From UBA7887 sp964408735 (GTDB lineage: Bacteria > Pseudomonadota > Alphaproteobacteria > UBA7887), in contig CAYPAX010000032.1 in NCBI GenBank assembly GCA_964408735.1, positions 1-39,427 on the forward strand: DNA of 39,427 nt, in the 5' to 3' direction. Positions within the stretch are counted from its first letter, which is position 1, and the number at the start of each line of letters is the position of its first letter. The translations under genes and the position numbers were made by a program. Below, one piece after another: positions 1-6,560 of this stretch. Under the pieces are notes generated by a model, which searched no databases, was not told where the DNA came from, and saw only the letters and a program-made list of their open reading frames with translations.

Positions 1-2208
1 CGATACCGCACGTTCCAATCAAATCTCATGGCCGGCATGAATAATTCGGGCTATGACCGTGACCTTTCCGCCACCGGCATCTTCGCCATCCAGGACGAGA
101 TCACCGAGCAAGTGACCAGCGCCCTCGGTGGTGTATCCGGTGCCATCACAGCCAGCCAAATCCAGCGCATCCAAGGCGCTTCTACCGACAATCTGCAATC
201 TTACGAGTGTCTATTGATAGCAAAGCAATATTCTGTCCTTGTTACGCCCGAATCACATTTGATTGCACGAAATTGCTTGCAAGAAGTAGTGGCCAAGGAG
301 CCCACTTACGTCGAGGCTCTAGCCTGGCTCGGGCAGATGTACCTGGAGGAAATCTGGTCCGGTTATAATCCGAGGGAGACTGGCCCGTCATCGTTGGAAG
401 CGGCCTTCGAGGTCTTGATCCCGGCAGTACGGATAAATCCAAACCACCAACACGCCCTACGAATACTCGCCTGGGCCTACTTCTCCGATGGAGACGACGA
501 GCAGTTCTATGAGCGGGCGCAAAAGGCCGTCGCCGCCAACCCCAACGACGTCCAGACACTTACCGAAATGGCCATGTGGATCGGCTATTCCGGGAGATGG
601 GAGGAAAGCAGCGCACTTGGGGAGAGGATCAAGGGTCTCGGTGACAATTTTCCAAATTGGCATAATTACACAGAGTTCAACTATCATTTCCATAATAAGG
701 ATTACTCCGCTGCCGCAGCCTCAGCACGGGCGACGTTAGAGATCGAGCATTGGGCGGGGCCATGGTATCTGGCGCTGGCTTATGCCGGCATGGGCGAGGA
801 CGACAAGGCGGTTGACGCTCTTGCCAAGGCGCGCGCACTAGAGCCCAACCTCAACACAGAGACTGTCCGCGGCATGGTCGACGCCTTGTTCCTCGACCAG
901 GAGCACATCGCCCTGCTGATGGACGGCCACGCGCAGCTGTTGGCGCTGGAGGAAAGCCTCGCCACGCAGCGTCCGGTGATCGCCGTCTTGCCGTTCGACA
1001 ATCTCGGCGGAGATCCGGAGCAGGCGTTCTTCTCTGATGGGATCACTGAAGACATCATTTCAGCCTTATCTCTTTTTTCAGACTTAGCCGTCATCGCACG
1101 CACCTCTACGTTCCAGTTTAAGGAGGACAAAATAGATGTGCGTGAGATAGGACAGAAACTTGGAGCCGACTATATTTTGGAAGGTAGCGTTCGCAAGTCG
1201 GGGCACGAGATCCGTGTTACCGCTCAACTCGTAAGAGCAGATGATGGATTTCACTTGTGGGCTCAGACCTATGACCGCGACTTATCCATGGGCAACGTTT
1301 TCGGGATTCAGGATGAAATCACGTCACGTGTCGTTGGCAGGGTGGCCGACGTTCAGGGTGTGGTGGCCCGTGCGGTCGAATTGCCTGTCGGCGCGAAACG
1401 GGCAGCGAGCCTGGGTTCCTACGAATGTTTGCTGCTCGCATACGCCTATCAACGCGAGGCATTCGAAGCATCTCACCTTCGAGCGAGGGATTGCCTGGAG
1501 AACGCTGTGGCCGAACATCCTGAGTTCGCGTCGGGTTGGGCATGGCTGGGCTTTCTGCACATCGAAGAAAGCTGGTCGGGATGGAACCCCCGTCCTGAGA
1601 AAGACCCGCCACTGATCTTGGCCAGACAGTCCGCCGAACAGGCGCTGCGGATTGATCCGTCCAACCAGAAAGCTCGGCAAGTTCTCGCCTTGACTCGGTT
1701 TTTCTCCGGTGAGCTCGATGAATTCATAGACCAGGCCCAACGCACGATCGCGCTAAACCCCAACAATGCGGAGTTGGTTGCCGAGACAGCCTTATATCTG
1801 TTTTGGGCGACCGTTGCGCGGCGAGGTGACACGAGCCAAGCCCTGAAACTTTTGGAAGAAACGCGGACCCTCAACCCGTATCACGCAAGTTTTCTCTACA
1901 TTCCTGATTTCTACCACCACTATTTCCGAGAGGATTATGAAGCGGCTTTGCCGTATGCGGAAAAGATCGACATCCCAGGCTATCACTACGGTTATGTCGC
2001 GCAGGCCGCTGTTTACGGGCAGTTGGGTCTGGCTGACAAAGGACGGGAAGCGGTCTTTAATTTGCTTGAAGTCTATCCGGACTACCCCGAATTTCTGCAC
2101 GCCGATTTTGACTTTTATCACATTCCCCGTGATCGTACGGCCCACGTCATCGAAGGCCTCCGTAAGGCTGGCCTCGACTTTCCCGATCAGCCAGAACCGG
2201 GTGACTGA
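1..2208 (+). CDS. TolB-like/TPR protein with internal duplication, 5' end outside window
   Basis: The frame is open to base 1, so the true start may lie upstream; the first ATG is at 28 (726 aa from there). Two related halves are visible. Residues 17-315 and about 413-720 both begin with a YDRDLS...IQDEIT element, then share SYECLL, an ESWSG/EIWSG-type segment and TPR-like helical repeats ending in HxxF/HHYF motifs. Between them, residues 316-420 form a complete TolB-N/FlgO-like module (VIAVLPFDNLGGD, then SDGITEDI, then LEGSVRKSG). This module-plus-TPR layout is typical of the C-terminal part of class III adenylate-cyclase-like or winged-helix regulators in alphaproteobacteria. No cyclase or DNA-binding domain is seen before the second unit. 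The ORF looks like two tandem paralogues fused in frame. G+C is clearly lower than in the neighbours (25 of 60 bases at 661-720), which suggests accessory DNA. The exact function is unknown. Confidence 0.75.
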   Translation, partial: RYRTFQSNLMAGMNNSGYDRDLSATGIFAIQDEITEQVTSALGGVSGAITASQIQRIQGASTDNLQSYECLLIAKQYSVLVTPESHLIARNCLQEVVAKEPTYVEALAWLGQMYLEEIWSGYNPRETGPSSLEAAFEVLIPAVRINPNHQHALRILAWAYFSDGDDEQFYERAQKAVAANPNDVQTLTEMAMWIGYSGRWEESSALGERIKGLGDNFPNWHNYTEFNYHFHNKDYSAAAASARATLEIEHWAGPWYLALAYAGMGEDDKAVDALAKARALEPNLNTETVRGMVDALFLDQEHIALLMDGHAQLLALEESLATQRPVIAVLPFDNLGGDPEQAFFSDGITEDIISALSLFSDLAVIARTSTFQFKEDKIDVREIGQKLGADYILEGSVRKSGHEIRVTAQLVRADDGFHLWAQTYDRDLSMGNVFGIQDEITSRVVGRVADVQGVVARAVELPVGAKRAASLGSYECLLLAYAYQREAFEASHLRARDCLENAVAEHPEFASGWAWLGFLHIEESWSGWNPRPEKDPPLILARQSAEQALRIDPSNQKARQVLALTRFFSGELDEFIDQAQRTIALNPNNAELVAETALYLFWATVARRGDTSQALKLLEETRTLNPYHASFLYIPDFYHHYFREDYEAALPYAEKIDIPGYHYGYVAQAAVYGQLGLADKGREAVFNLLEVYPDYPEFLHADFDFYHIPRDRTAHVIEGLRKAGLDFPDQPEPGD

Positions 2209-2251
2209 ATGCCAGCGCTATTCGGAAACAGCCACCAATTGAAGTCACCGG

Positions 2252-2746
2252 TCAGCGCAGGCTCACAATCGTGAAGACCTCGGTGTAGTCGCGGTAGACC
2301 AGGAGCAGGGCGTTGTCGGTCTGTTGTGCGGCCAGCAAGCGGTCGAGGTCGGTCGGCGTGGCGATGGCGGTCTGATCGAGCTCGACCAGGACGTCGCCGG
2401 CCAGCAGGCCCTCGCGGGCGGCGACGCCGGCCGGGTCCAGGGCGGTAACGACCACGCCCGTTATGGCCTGGCTGATGCGGTATTGCTGCGCCAGGGTTGC
2501 CGTTATCTCTGACAGCGAGAGTCCCAATGCCGCAATATCCGCCGTCTCGCCTTCGGCGGGGCGGCCCGAGGCATAGGTCAGGCGGCGGCCGGCCGGTATC
2601 CATGGCCCGGCATAGTCGGGCAGGGCGAAGCGGGCGCAAAGCGGCGAGCCGTAACGCTGGCAGTAATTGACGCCGTCGCCAGCGCTCGCCGCAAGCGGCC
2701 AGAGCACAGCGACCAACAACATGCTTATCCGGGGAATACCCCCCAC
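2252..2746 (-). CDS. Secreted PDZ-domain protein
   Basis: This is a 164-aa protein. A GTG start at 2746 is preferred because GGAGG lies 8 bases upstream and it adds an arginine before the hydrophobic stretch. An ATG at 2722 is the alternative. The N-terminus looks like a signal peptide ending ASA near residue 22. Residues about 75-160 resemble a PDZ domain of the DegP/HtrA type (GVVVTALDPAG, then AAREGLLAGDVLVELD), with no protease domain. Two Cys residues (YCQRYGSPLC) sit in the mature N-terminal part. The gene overlaps the end of the upstream bactofilin gene by 22 bases, so the two are probably translationally coupled. It may be a periplasmic adaptor acting with the bactofilins. That role is inferred from position only. 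Confidence 0.7.
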   Translation of the reverse strand: MGGIPRISMLLVAVLWPLAASAGDGVNYCQRYGSPLCARFALPDYAGPWIPAGRRLTYASGRPAEGETADIAALGLSLSEITATLAQQYRISQAITGVVVTALDPAGVAAREGLLAGDVLVELDQTAIATPTDLDRLLAAQQTDNALLLVYRDYTEVFTIVSLR

Positions 2747-3129
2747 GTGTCCCGCCTCCGTTCCATGTCCGGCGCCGGCCGCCAGGGCTTGAGCCCTTTT
2801 ATCTGCGCGCCGCGCTCGACGTTGAGCTCGTGGTGATAGAGCGCCGCATCGATGCGCGCGGTCTCGGCGACGTTGATGGTCATCGCCTCGACCCGGCCGC
2901 GCACGCTGCCGGCGATATCGACCACATGGGCCCGTATGGAGCCGTCGATCTCGGCTCCCTCCGCCACCGCCACCCGGCGCGCGCTCAATTCGCCGTCAAG
3001 CGCGCCACCGATGATGACATCGACATTGCCGCCCAGCCTGCCGCTGACCTTGAGGCCGGCGGCAATCAGCGTCGCTGCGCCGTCGGCGGGCGGCAGGGCG
3101 CCGCCGCCAATCCCTCGCTTACGCGACAC
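2725..3129 (-). CDS. Bactofilin family protein (second copy)
   Basis: This 134-aa protein has the bactofilin (DUF583) core. Regular short hydrophobic repeats with glycine turns form a right-handed beta-helix: LIAAGLKVSGRLGGNVDVIIGG, then repeated AEGAEIDGSIRAHVVDIAG-like units. Bactofilins are polymerising cytoskeletal scaffolds that place cell-wall enzymes or other machines at the membrane. A basic N-terminus (MSRKRG) precedes the core, and the tail is short and Pro/Arg-rich. The gene lies 21 bases downstream of another bactofilin and overlaps the PDZ gene. The three form one operon. No M23 peptidase, a frequent bactofilin neighbour, is seen here. Confidence 0.85.
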   Translation of the reverse strand: MSRKRGIGGGALPPADGAATLIAAGLKVSGRLGGNVDVIIGGALDGELSARRVAVAEGAEIDGSIRAHVVDIAGSVRGRVEAMTINVAETARIDAALYHHELNVERGAQIKGLKPWRPAPDMERRRDTWGVFPG

Positions 3130-3150
3130 GGTGGCGCCTTGCCCGCGGCC

Positions 3151-3657
3151 TCAGCTCGCCTTCTGGCCCGAACTCTTGGCACCGCCGGCGGCGGGGGCCT
3201 CGGCCTTCTTGGCGCCGCCCTCGACGGTCTTGAGCTTGGAGACCGTCGAGCCGCCGGCCTTGTTGCGGCGGCATTGGCCGTCGAGCATGGCGCCTTCGTC
3301 GATGGCAAGCTTCTCGTAGAACACGTCGCCGGTCATCTCGCCGCTGTCCGCAATATGTACCGAGCGCGCCGTGACCTTGCCTTCGACCACGCCGAGGATG
3401 TGCACGGTGTCGACGGCGATGGCACCGACCACGCGGGCGCCGGCACGCACGGTCAAGCCGCGCCCGGCAATGTCCCCCTCGACGGTCCCGGCAACCACCA
3501 CGTCACCTTCGCTTTCGAGATTGCCGACCACCTTAAGACCAGCGCTGATCAACGATGCCTCCGCCTGTCCGCCCGCGGCGGCAGCCGGCGGCTGTCCGAG
3601 ATTGCTGTCGCTCATGGGCACATCCCTGCTCGCAGGCTCCTCCGTTTTATTGAACAT
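3151..3657 (-). CDS. Bactofilin family protein (first copy)
   Basis: This is a 168-aa protein. The ATG at 3657 is preceded by GGGAGG about 10 bases upstream. After about 35 flexible residues the bactofilin beta-helix core starts at SLISAGLKVVGNLESEGDVVVAGTVEG and runs to about residue 130, followed by a Lys/Ala/Gly-rich tail (GGAKKAEAPAAGGAKSSGQ). This layout of disordered tail, core and disordered tail is usual for bactofilins. The core closely parallels the downstream copy, so the two probably co-polymerise or arose by duplication. It is the first gene of a three-gene minus-strand operon that diverges from the enolase-superfamily operon. Confidence 0.87.
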   Translation of the reverse strand: MFNKTEEPASRDVPMSDSNLGQPPAAAAGGQAEASLISAGLKVVGNLESEGDVVVAGTVEGDIAGRGLTVRAGARVVGAIAVDTVHILGVVEGKVTARSVHIADSGEMTGDVFYEKLAIDEGAMLDGQCRRNKAGGSTVSKLKTVEGGAKKAEAPAAGGAKSSGQKAS

Positions 3658-3783
3658 CTCTGCGAATCCTCCCGTTTTCCTTATTATCCCGAATTAGACG
3701 CCCGTCGGCGGCGCGGCGCAAGGGTGCTTGCGTCGTATCGACAGGGCTGGCACCTTCCGCAGCCCCCTTAAGAGAGGCCTGTG
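3658..3783. promoter_or_regulatory. Divergent intergenic region, bactofilin operon / enolase operon
   Basis: These 126 bases separate two divergently transcribed operons and must hold at least two promoters. On the minus strand a GATAATA box (about 3684-3690) is a plausible -10 element upstream of the bactofilin GGAGG site. On the plus strand AAGAGAGG (about 3770-3777) is the ribosome binding site for the gene starting at 3784. No operator was recognised. Confidence 0.35.
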
Positions 3784-4884
3784 ATGTCCTTCGAGAGCCT
3801 GACTTTCGAGAAACTGGTGGTCCGCCCGGTGGTGCTGACGCTGCCGCGCCCGCCCGTCGTGCGTATCGCGACCATCACCGAATGGCCGCTGATCCTGATC
3901 GACCTGGAGACCCGCGAAGGCGTTACCGGCCGCGCCTATCTCGAGCCCTATGTGGTCAAATCCGTGCGCTATCTGGTGCCGGCGCTGGAGGACATGAGCG
4001 AGATGCTGGCGGGCCGGAAAGTGGCACCCGTCGAGCTCTACCAGGCGGCGCGAAAATCCTTGCATTTCGTCGGCTATGGCGGGCTTGCCATGATTGCCGC
4101 TTCGGGTCTCGACATGGCCGCCTGGGACGCCTTGGCCAAGGCTGCCGGCGTGCCGCTGTGCACTTTGCTCGGCGGCTCGCCCGGGCCGGTTCGCGCCTAT
4201 AACAGCAACGGCTTGTGGCTGAAGGAGCCCGCTGCGGTGGCGGCGGAGGCCGTGGAGTTGCGCGACGAAGGTGGCTTCGAGGCCCTCAAGCTGCGCATGG
4301 GGCGCGAGAACCCGGCCGACGACGACATTACCCTCGCCGCGGTGCGCGATGCGGTGGGCGAGGACATGCGCCTGATGGTCGATTTCAACCAGGGCCTCGA
4401 CATGGCCGAAGCCTTGGAGCGCTGCCACCGCCTCGACGACCAGGGCCTGACCTGGCTGGAAGAGCCCGTGGTCTACGAGAACTACGCCGGCTACGCCAAG
4501 CTCGCCGCCGAGCTGAAGACACCGCTGCAGATCGGCGAGAACTTCTATGGCCCGCGCGACATGGCCCATGCGCTGGAGATGAAGGCCTGCGACCTGGTGA
4601 TGCCCGATTTCATGCGCATCGGCGGCGTCAGCGGCTGGCTGCAGGCGGCTGGTATCGCCGCCGGCGCCGGCATTCCCATGTCCACCCATCTTTATCCGGA
4701 GGTCGGCGCCCATGTCATGCGCGTGACCGAAACCGCCCATTGGCTTGAGTGGCAGAGTTGGGTAGACCCTTTTTTGCAAGAGCCCTACCCCGTCATCGAC
4801 AGCGAGCTGCATATCCCCGACCGCCCGGGCCTTGGCCTCGAATGGAACGAAGATGTGGTGCGCGCCAACCGCTACGAAGGATAA
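3784..4884 (+). CDS. Mandelate racemase/muconate-lactonizing family protein (enolase superfamily)
   Basis: The start is ATG at 3784, with GAGAGG upstream; a GTG lies directly before it. The protein is 366 aa. It aligns with mandelate racemase at a constant offset of +5: K169 (K164), D200, E226 and E252 (metal ligands D195, E221, E247), D275-H302 (the D270-H297 dyad) and E322 (E317). These enzymes abstract a proton alpha to a carboxylate, using Mg2+ in a TIM barrel. The position of the second catalytic lysine (K166) is R171 here (motif KLR), so classical two-base racemisation is doubtful and a dehydratase or other one-base reaction through His302 is more likely. The substrate is unknown. It is the first gene of an operon that includes a SDR and an aldolase-dehydrogenase, which suggests sugar-acid or hydroxy-acid catabolism. 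Confidence 0.85.
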   Translation: MSFESLTFEKLVVRPVVLTLPRPPVVRIATITEWPLILIDLETREGVTGRAYLEPYVVKSVRYLVPALEDMSEMLAGRKVAPVELYQAARKSLHFVGYGGLAMIAASGLDMAAWDALAKAAGVPLCTLLGGSPGPVRAYNSNGLWLKEPAAVAAEAVELRDEGGFEALKLRMGRENPADDDITLAAVRDAVGEDMRLMVDFNQGLDMAEALERCHRLDDQGLTWLEEPVVYENYAGYAKLAAELKTPLQIGENFYGPRDMAHALEMKACDLVMPDFMRIGGVSGWLQAAGIAAGAGIPMSTHLYPEVGAHVMRVTETAHWLEWQSWVDPFLQEPYPVIDSELHIPDRPGLGLEWNEDVVRANRYEG

Positions 4885-4896
4885 AGGAAACCCGCC

Positions 4897-5379
4897 ATGT
4901 CCCGTTTCATCACGCTCTGCCTGGCCACTGCGGTGGCTGTCGCCGGCCACGCCACGGCTTTCGCAGGCGATCTCGTCGGCACCTGGAAGCTCGAGTCGAT
5001 GGCCATTACGAACAGCGTCGGCGGACGCAACGAGATGGCCTGGGGCGACGGCTACCTGATTTACACCGCCGCCGGCCGGGTGATGACCATCGGCACGACC
5101 GCCAACCGGCCGGTCCTATCGGGCGATGCGACCAGTGCGCCGGAGGCTGAGCGCGCCATCGCCTATTCGACCATGTTTGCCTATACCGGCCGCTACGAGG
5201 TCTCGGGCGCGGAGGTCGTCCACCACGTCGATACGGCGTGGAACCCCAACTGGGTCGGCACCGAGCAGCAACGCACCTTCGAGCTCGACGGCGACACTCT
5301 AATTCTGCGCACCCCGCCGATCTCGAGCGACGGCTCCGAGGTGTTTCTGGAGCTGACCTGGACCCGCGAAGCGGAGTAA
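4897..5379 (+). CDS. Secreted lipocalin-like domain protein
   Basis: This is a 160-aa protein with a signal peptide (cleavage near AFA, residue 23). The mature part starts with GTWKLES and continues as a run of beta strands (GYLIYTAAGRVMTIG, then TGRYEVSGAEVVHHVD, then RTFELDGDTLILRTP). This is the pattern of the lipocalin-like family PF13924, small beta-barrels thought to bind small hydrophobic ligands. The gene starts 12 bases after the enolase-family gene, behind AAAGGAAA, so it is in the same operon. Its ligand is not known. A link between a periplasmic binding barrel and the cytoplasmic enzymes of the operon is inferred from position only. Confidence 0.75.
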   Translation: MSRFITLCLATAVAVAGHATAFAGDLVGTWKLESMAITNSVGGRNEMAWGDGYLIYTAAGRVMTIGTTANRPVLSGDATSAPEAERAIAYSTMFAYTGRYEVSGAEVVHHVDTAWNPNWVGTEQQRTFELDGDTLILRTPPISSDGSEVFLELTWTREAE

Positions 5380-5386
5380 GCGCAGC

Positions 5387-5839
5387 ATGCCAGCCCGGTC
5401 ATTGTCCGCAATTACCGTGCTGGCTGCGGCGACGGCAGTGATTGCCGCCATCGCGTGGCAGCCGCCGTCGGTACGAGGCACCACCGCCTGCCCGGGCTGC
5501 GACATGGCCGGCGTCAACTGGTCGTACCGCGACCTTTCCGGTCTCGATTTTCGCGGCGCCGACCTGCGCCGGGCCACCTTGACCGGCGCCAACCTTTTCG
5601 GTGCCGATTTGAGCGGCGCGGATTTGCGCGGCGCATCGCTGCGGCGCGCACGCCTGGCAAGCACCGTGCTGGTGGCAGCCGACCTGCGCGGCGCCGACCT
5701 CCGCGATGCCGATATGGTCGGCGTGGTGCTCAACCGGGCCCGCCTCGACGGCGCCAGGCTGGACGGCGCCTTCATCCACGACGCCTATCTCTGTGACGTA
5801 ACCTTGCCGCCGGGGATGCAAAAGCACCGGCGCTGCTGA
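5387..5839 (+). CDS. Secreted pentapeptide-repeat protein
   Basis: This 150-aa protein has an N-terminal hydrophobic segment (residues 5-25) that looks like a signal peptide or anchor. A CPGC pair follows (near residues 35-38). About 16 tandem pentapeptide repeats of A(D/N)LxG type then run from about residue 45 to 130 (LDFRGADLRRATLTGANLFG and similar). Such repeats fold as a right-handed quadrilateral beta-helix. The usual function is protein binding. The gyrase-mimic type (Qnr/MfpA) is cytoplasmic and so unlikely for an exported protein. It starts 7 bases after the lipocalin-like gene in the same operon. Confidence 0.8.
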   Translation: MPARSLSAITVLAAATAVIAAIAWQPPSVRGTTACPGCDMAGVNWSYRDLSGLDFRGADLRRATLTGANLFGADLSGADLRGASLRRARLASTVLVAADLRGADLRDADMVGVVLNRARLDGARLDGAFIHDAYLCDVTLPPGMQKHRRC

Positions 5840-5862
5840 CCTCATAAACCGGAGCGCGAGAT

Positions 5863-6552
5863 ATGACAGACAAACCCTGCACGCTGATCGTCGGGGCCGG
5901 CAGCGGCCTCAGCGCCAGCCTTGCCCGGCGCTTCGCGGCCGATGGCCACGAGATTGTGCTTGCCGCGCGCGACACGGACAAATTGGCGCCGCTGTGCGAC
6001 GAGACCGGTGCCAGCGCTGAGGCCTGCGACGCTACCAAGGCCGACCATGTCACGGCGCTGTTCGAGACCATCGGCGAGCGCCGCGATCGGCTCGATCTGG
6101 TGGTCTACAATCCGAGCTGGCGGCCGCGCGGACCGCTTGTCGAGCTGGTCCCGGACGAGGTGGAGAGGGCGATTGCGGTCACGTGCTTCGGCGCCTTTCT
6201 CGTCGCCCAGGCGGCGGCGACGGCGATGTTGCCGCGCGGCAGCGGCAGCATCTTCTTCACCGGCGCCTCGGCCGGCGTGAAGGGTTATGCCAATTCCGCG
6301 GCCTTCGCCATGGGCAAGTTCGGTTTGCGCGGATTGGCGCAAAGCATGACCCGCGAGCTGTCGCCGCAAGGCCTGCACATCGCCCATTTCGTCATCGACG
6401 GCGGCATCCGGCCGGCCGGCACCAGCAACGATCCGGACGACCGCATGCTCGACCCCGACGCCATTGCCGAGAGCTATCACGCGGTCCACAATCAGCACCG
6501 CAGCGCCTGGGCGTGGGAGATCGAGCTGCGTCCCTACGGCGAAACCTTTTGA
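5863..6552 (+). CDS. SDR-family protein with Phe replacing the catalytic Tyr
   Basis: This 229-aa protein has a short-chain dehydrogenase/reductase Rossmann fold. The cofactor motif is GAGSGLS (residues 11-17), and the catalytic-loop Ser is about S136 in TGASAG. The position of the catalytic Tyr is F148 in FAMGK, with the Lys at K152. Downstream, RELSPQGLHIAHFVIDGGI is typical of a known SDR clade with the same Tyr-to-Phe change. Classical alcohol/ketone chemistry needs the Tyr, so the enzyme may bind NAD(P) but catalyse a different reaction. The next gene starts 8 bases downstream, so both are co-translated in the operon with the enolase-superfamily enzyme and purB. Confidence 0.8.
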   Translation: MTDKPCTLIVGAGSGLSASLARRFAADGHEIVLAARDTDKLAPLCDETGASAEACDATKADHVTALFETIGERRDRLDLVVYNPSWRPRGPLVELVPDEVERAIAVTCFGAFLVAQAAATAMLPRGSGSIFFTGASAGVKGYANSAAFAMGKFGLRGLAQSMTRELSPQGLHIAHFVIDGGIRPAGTSNDPDDRMLDPDAIAESYHAVHNQHRSAWAWEIELRPYGETF

Positions 6553-6560
6553 GCGGTTGC

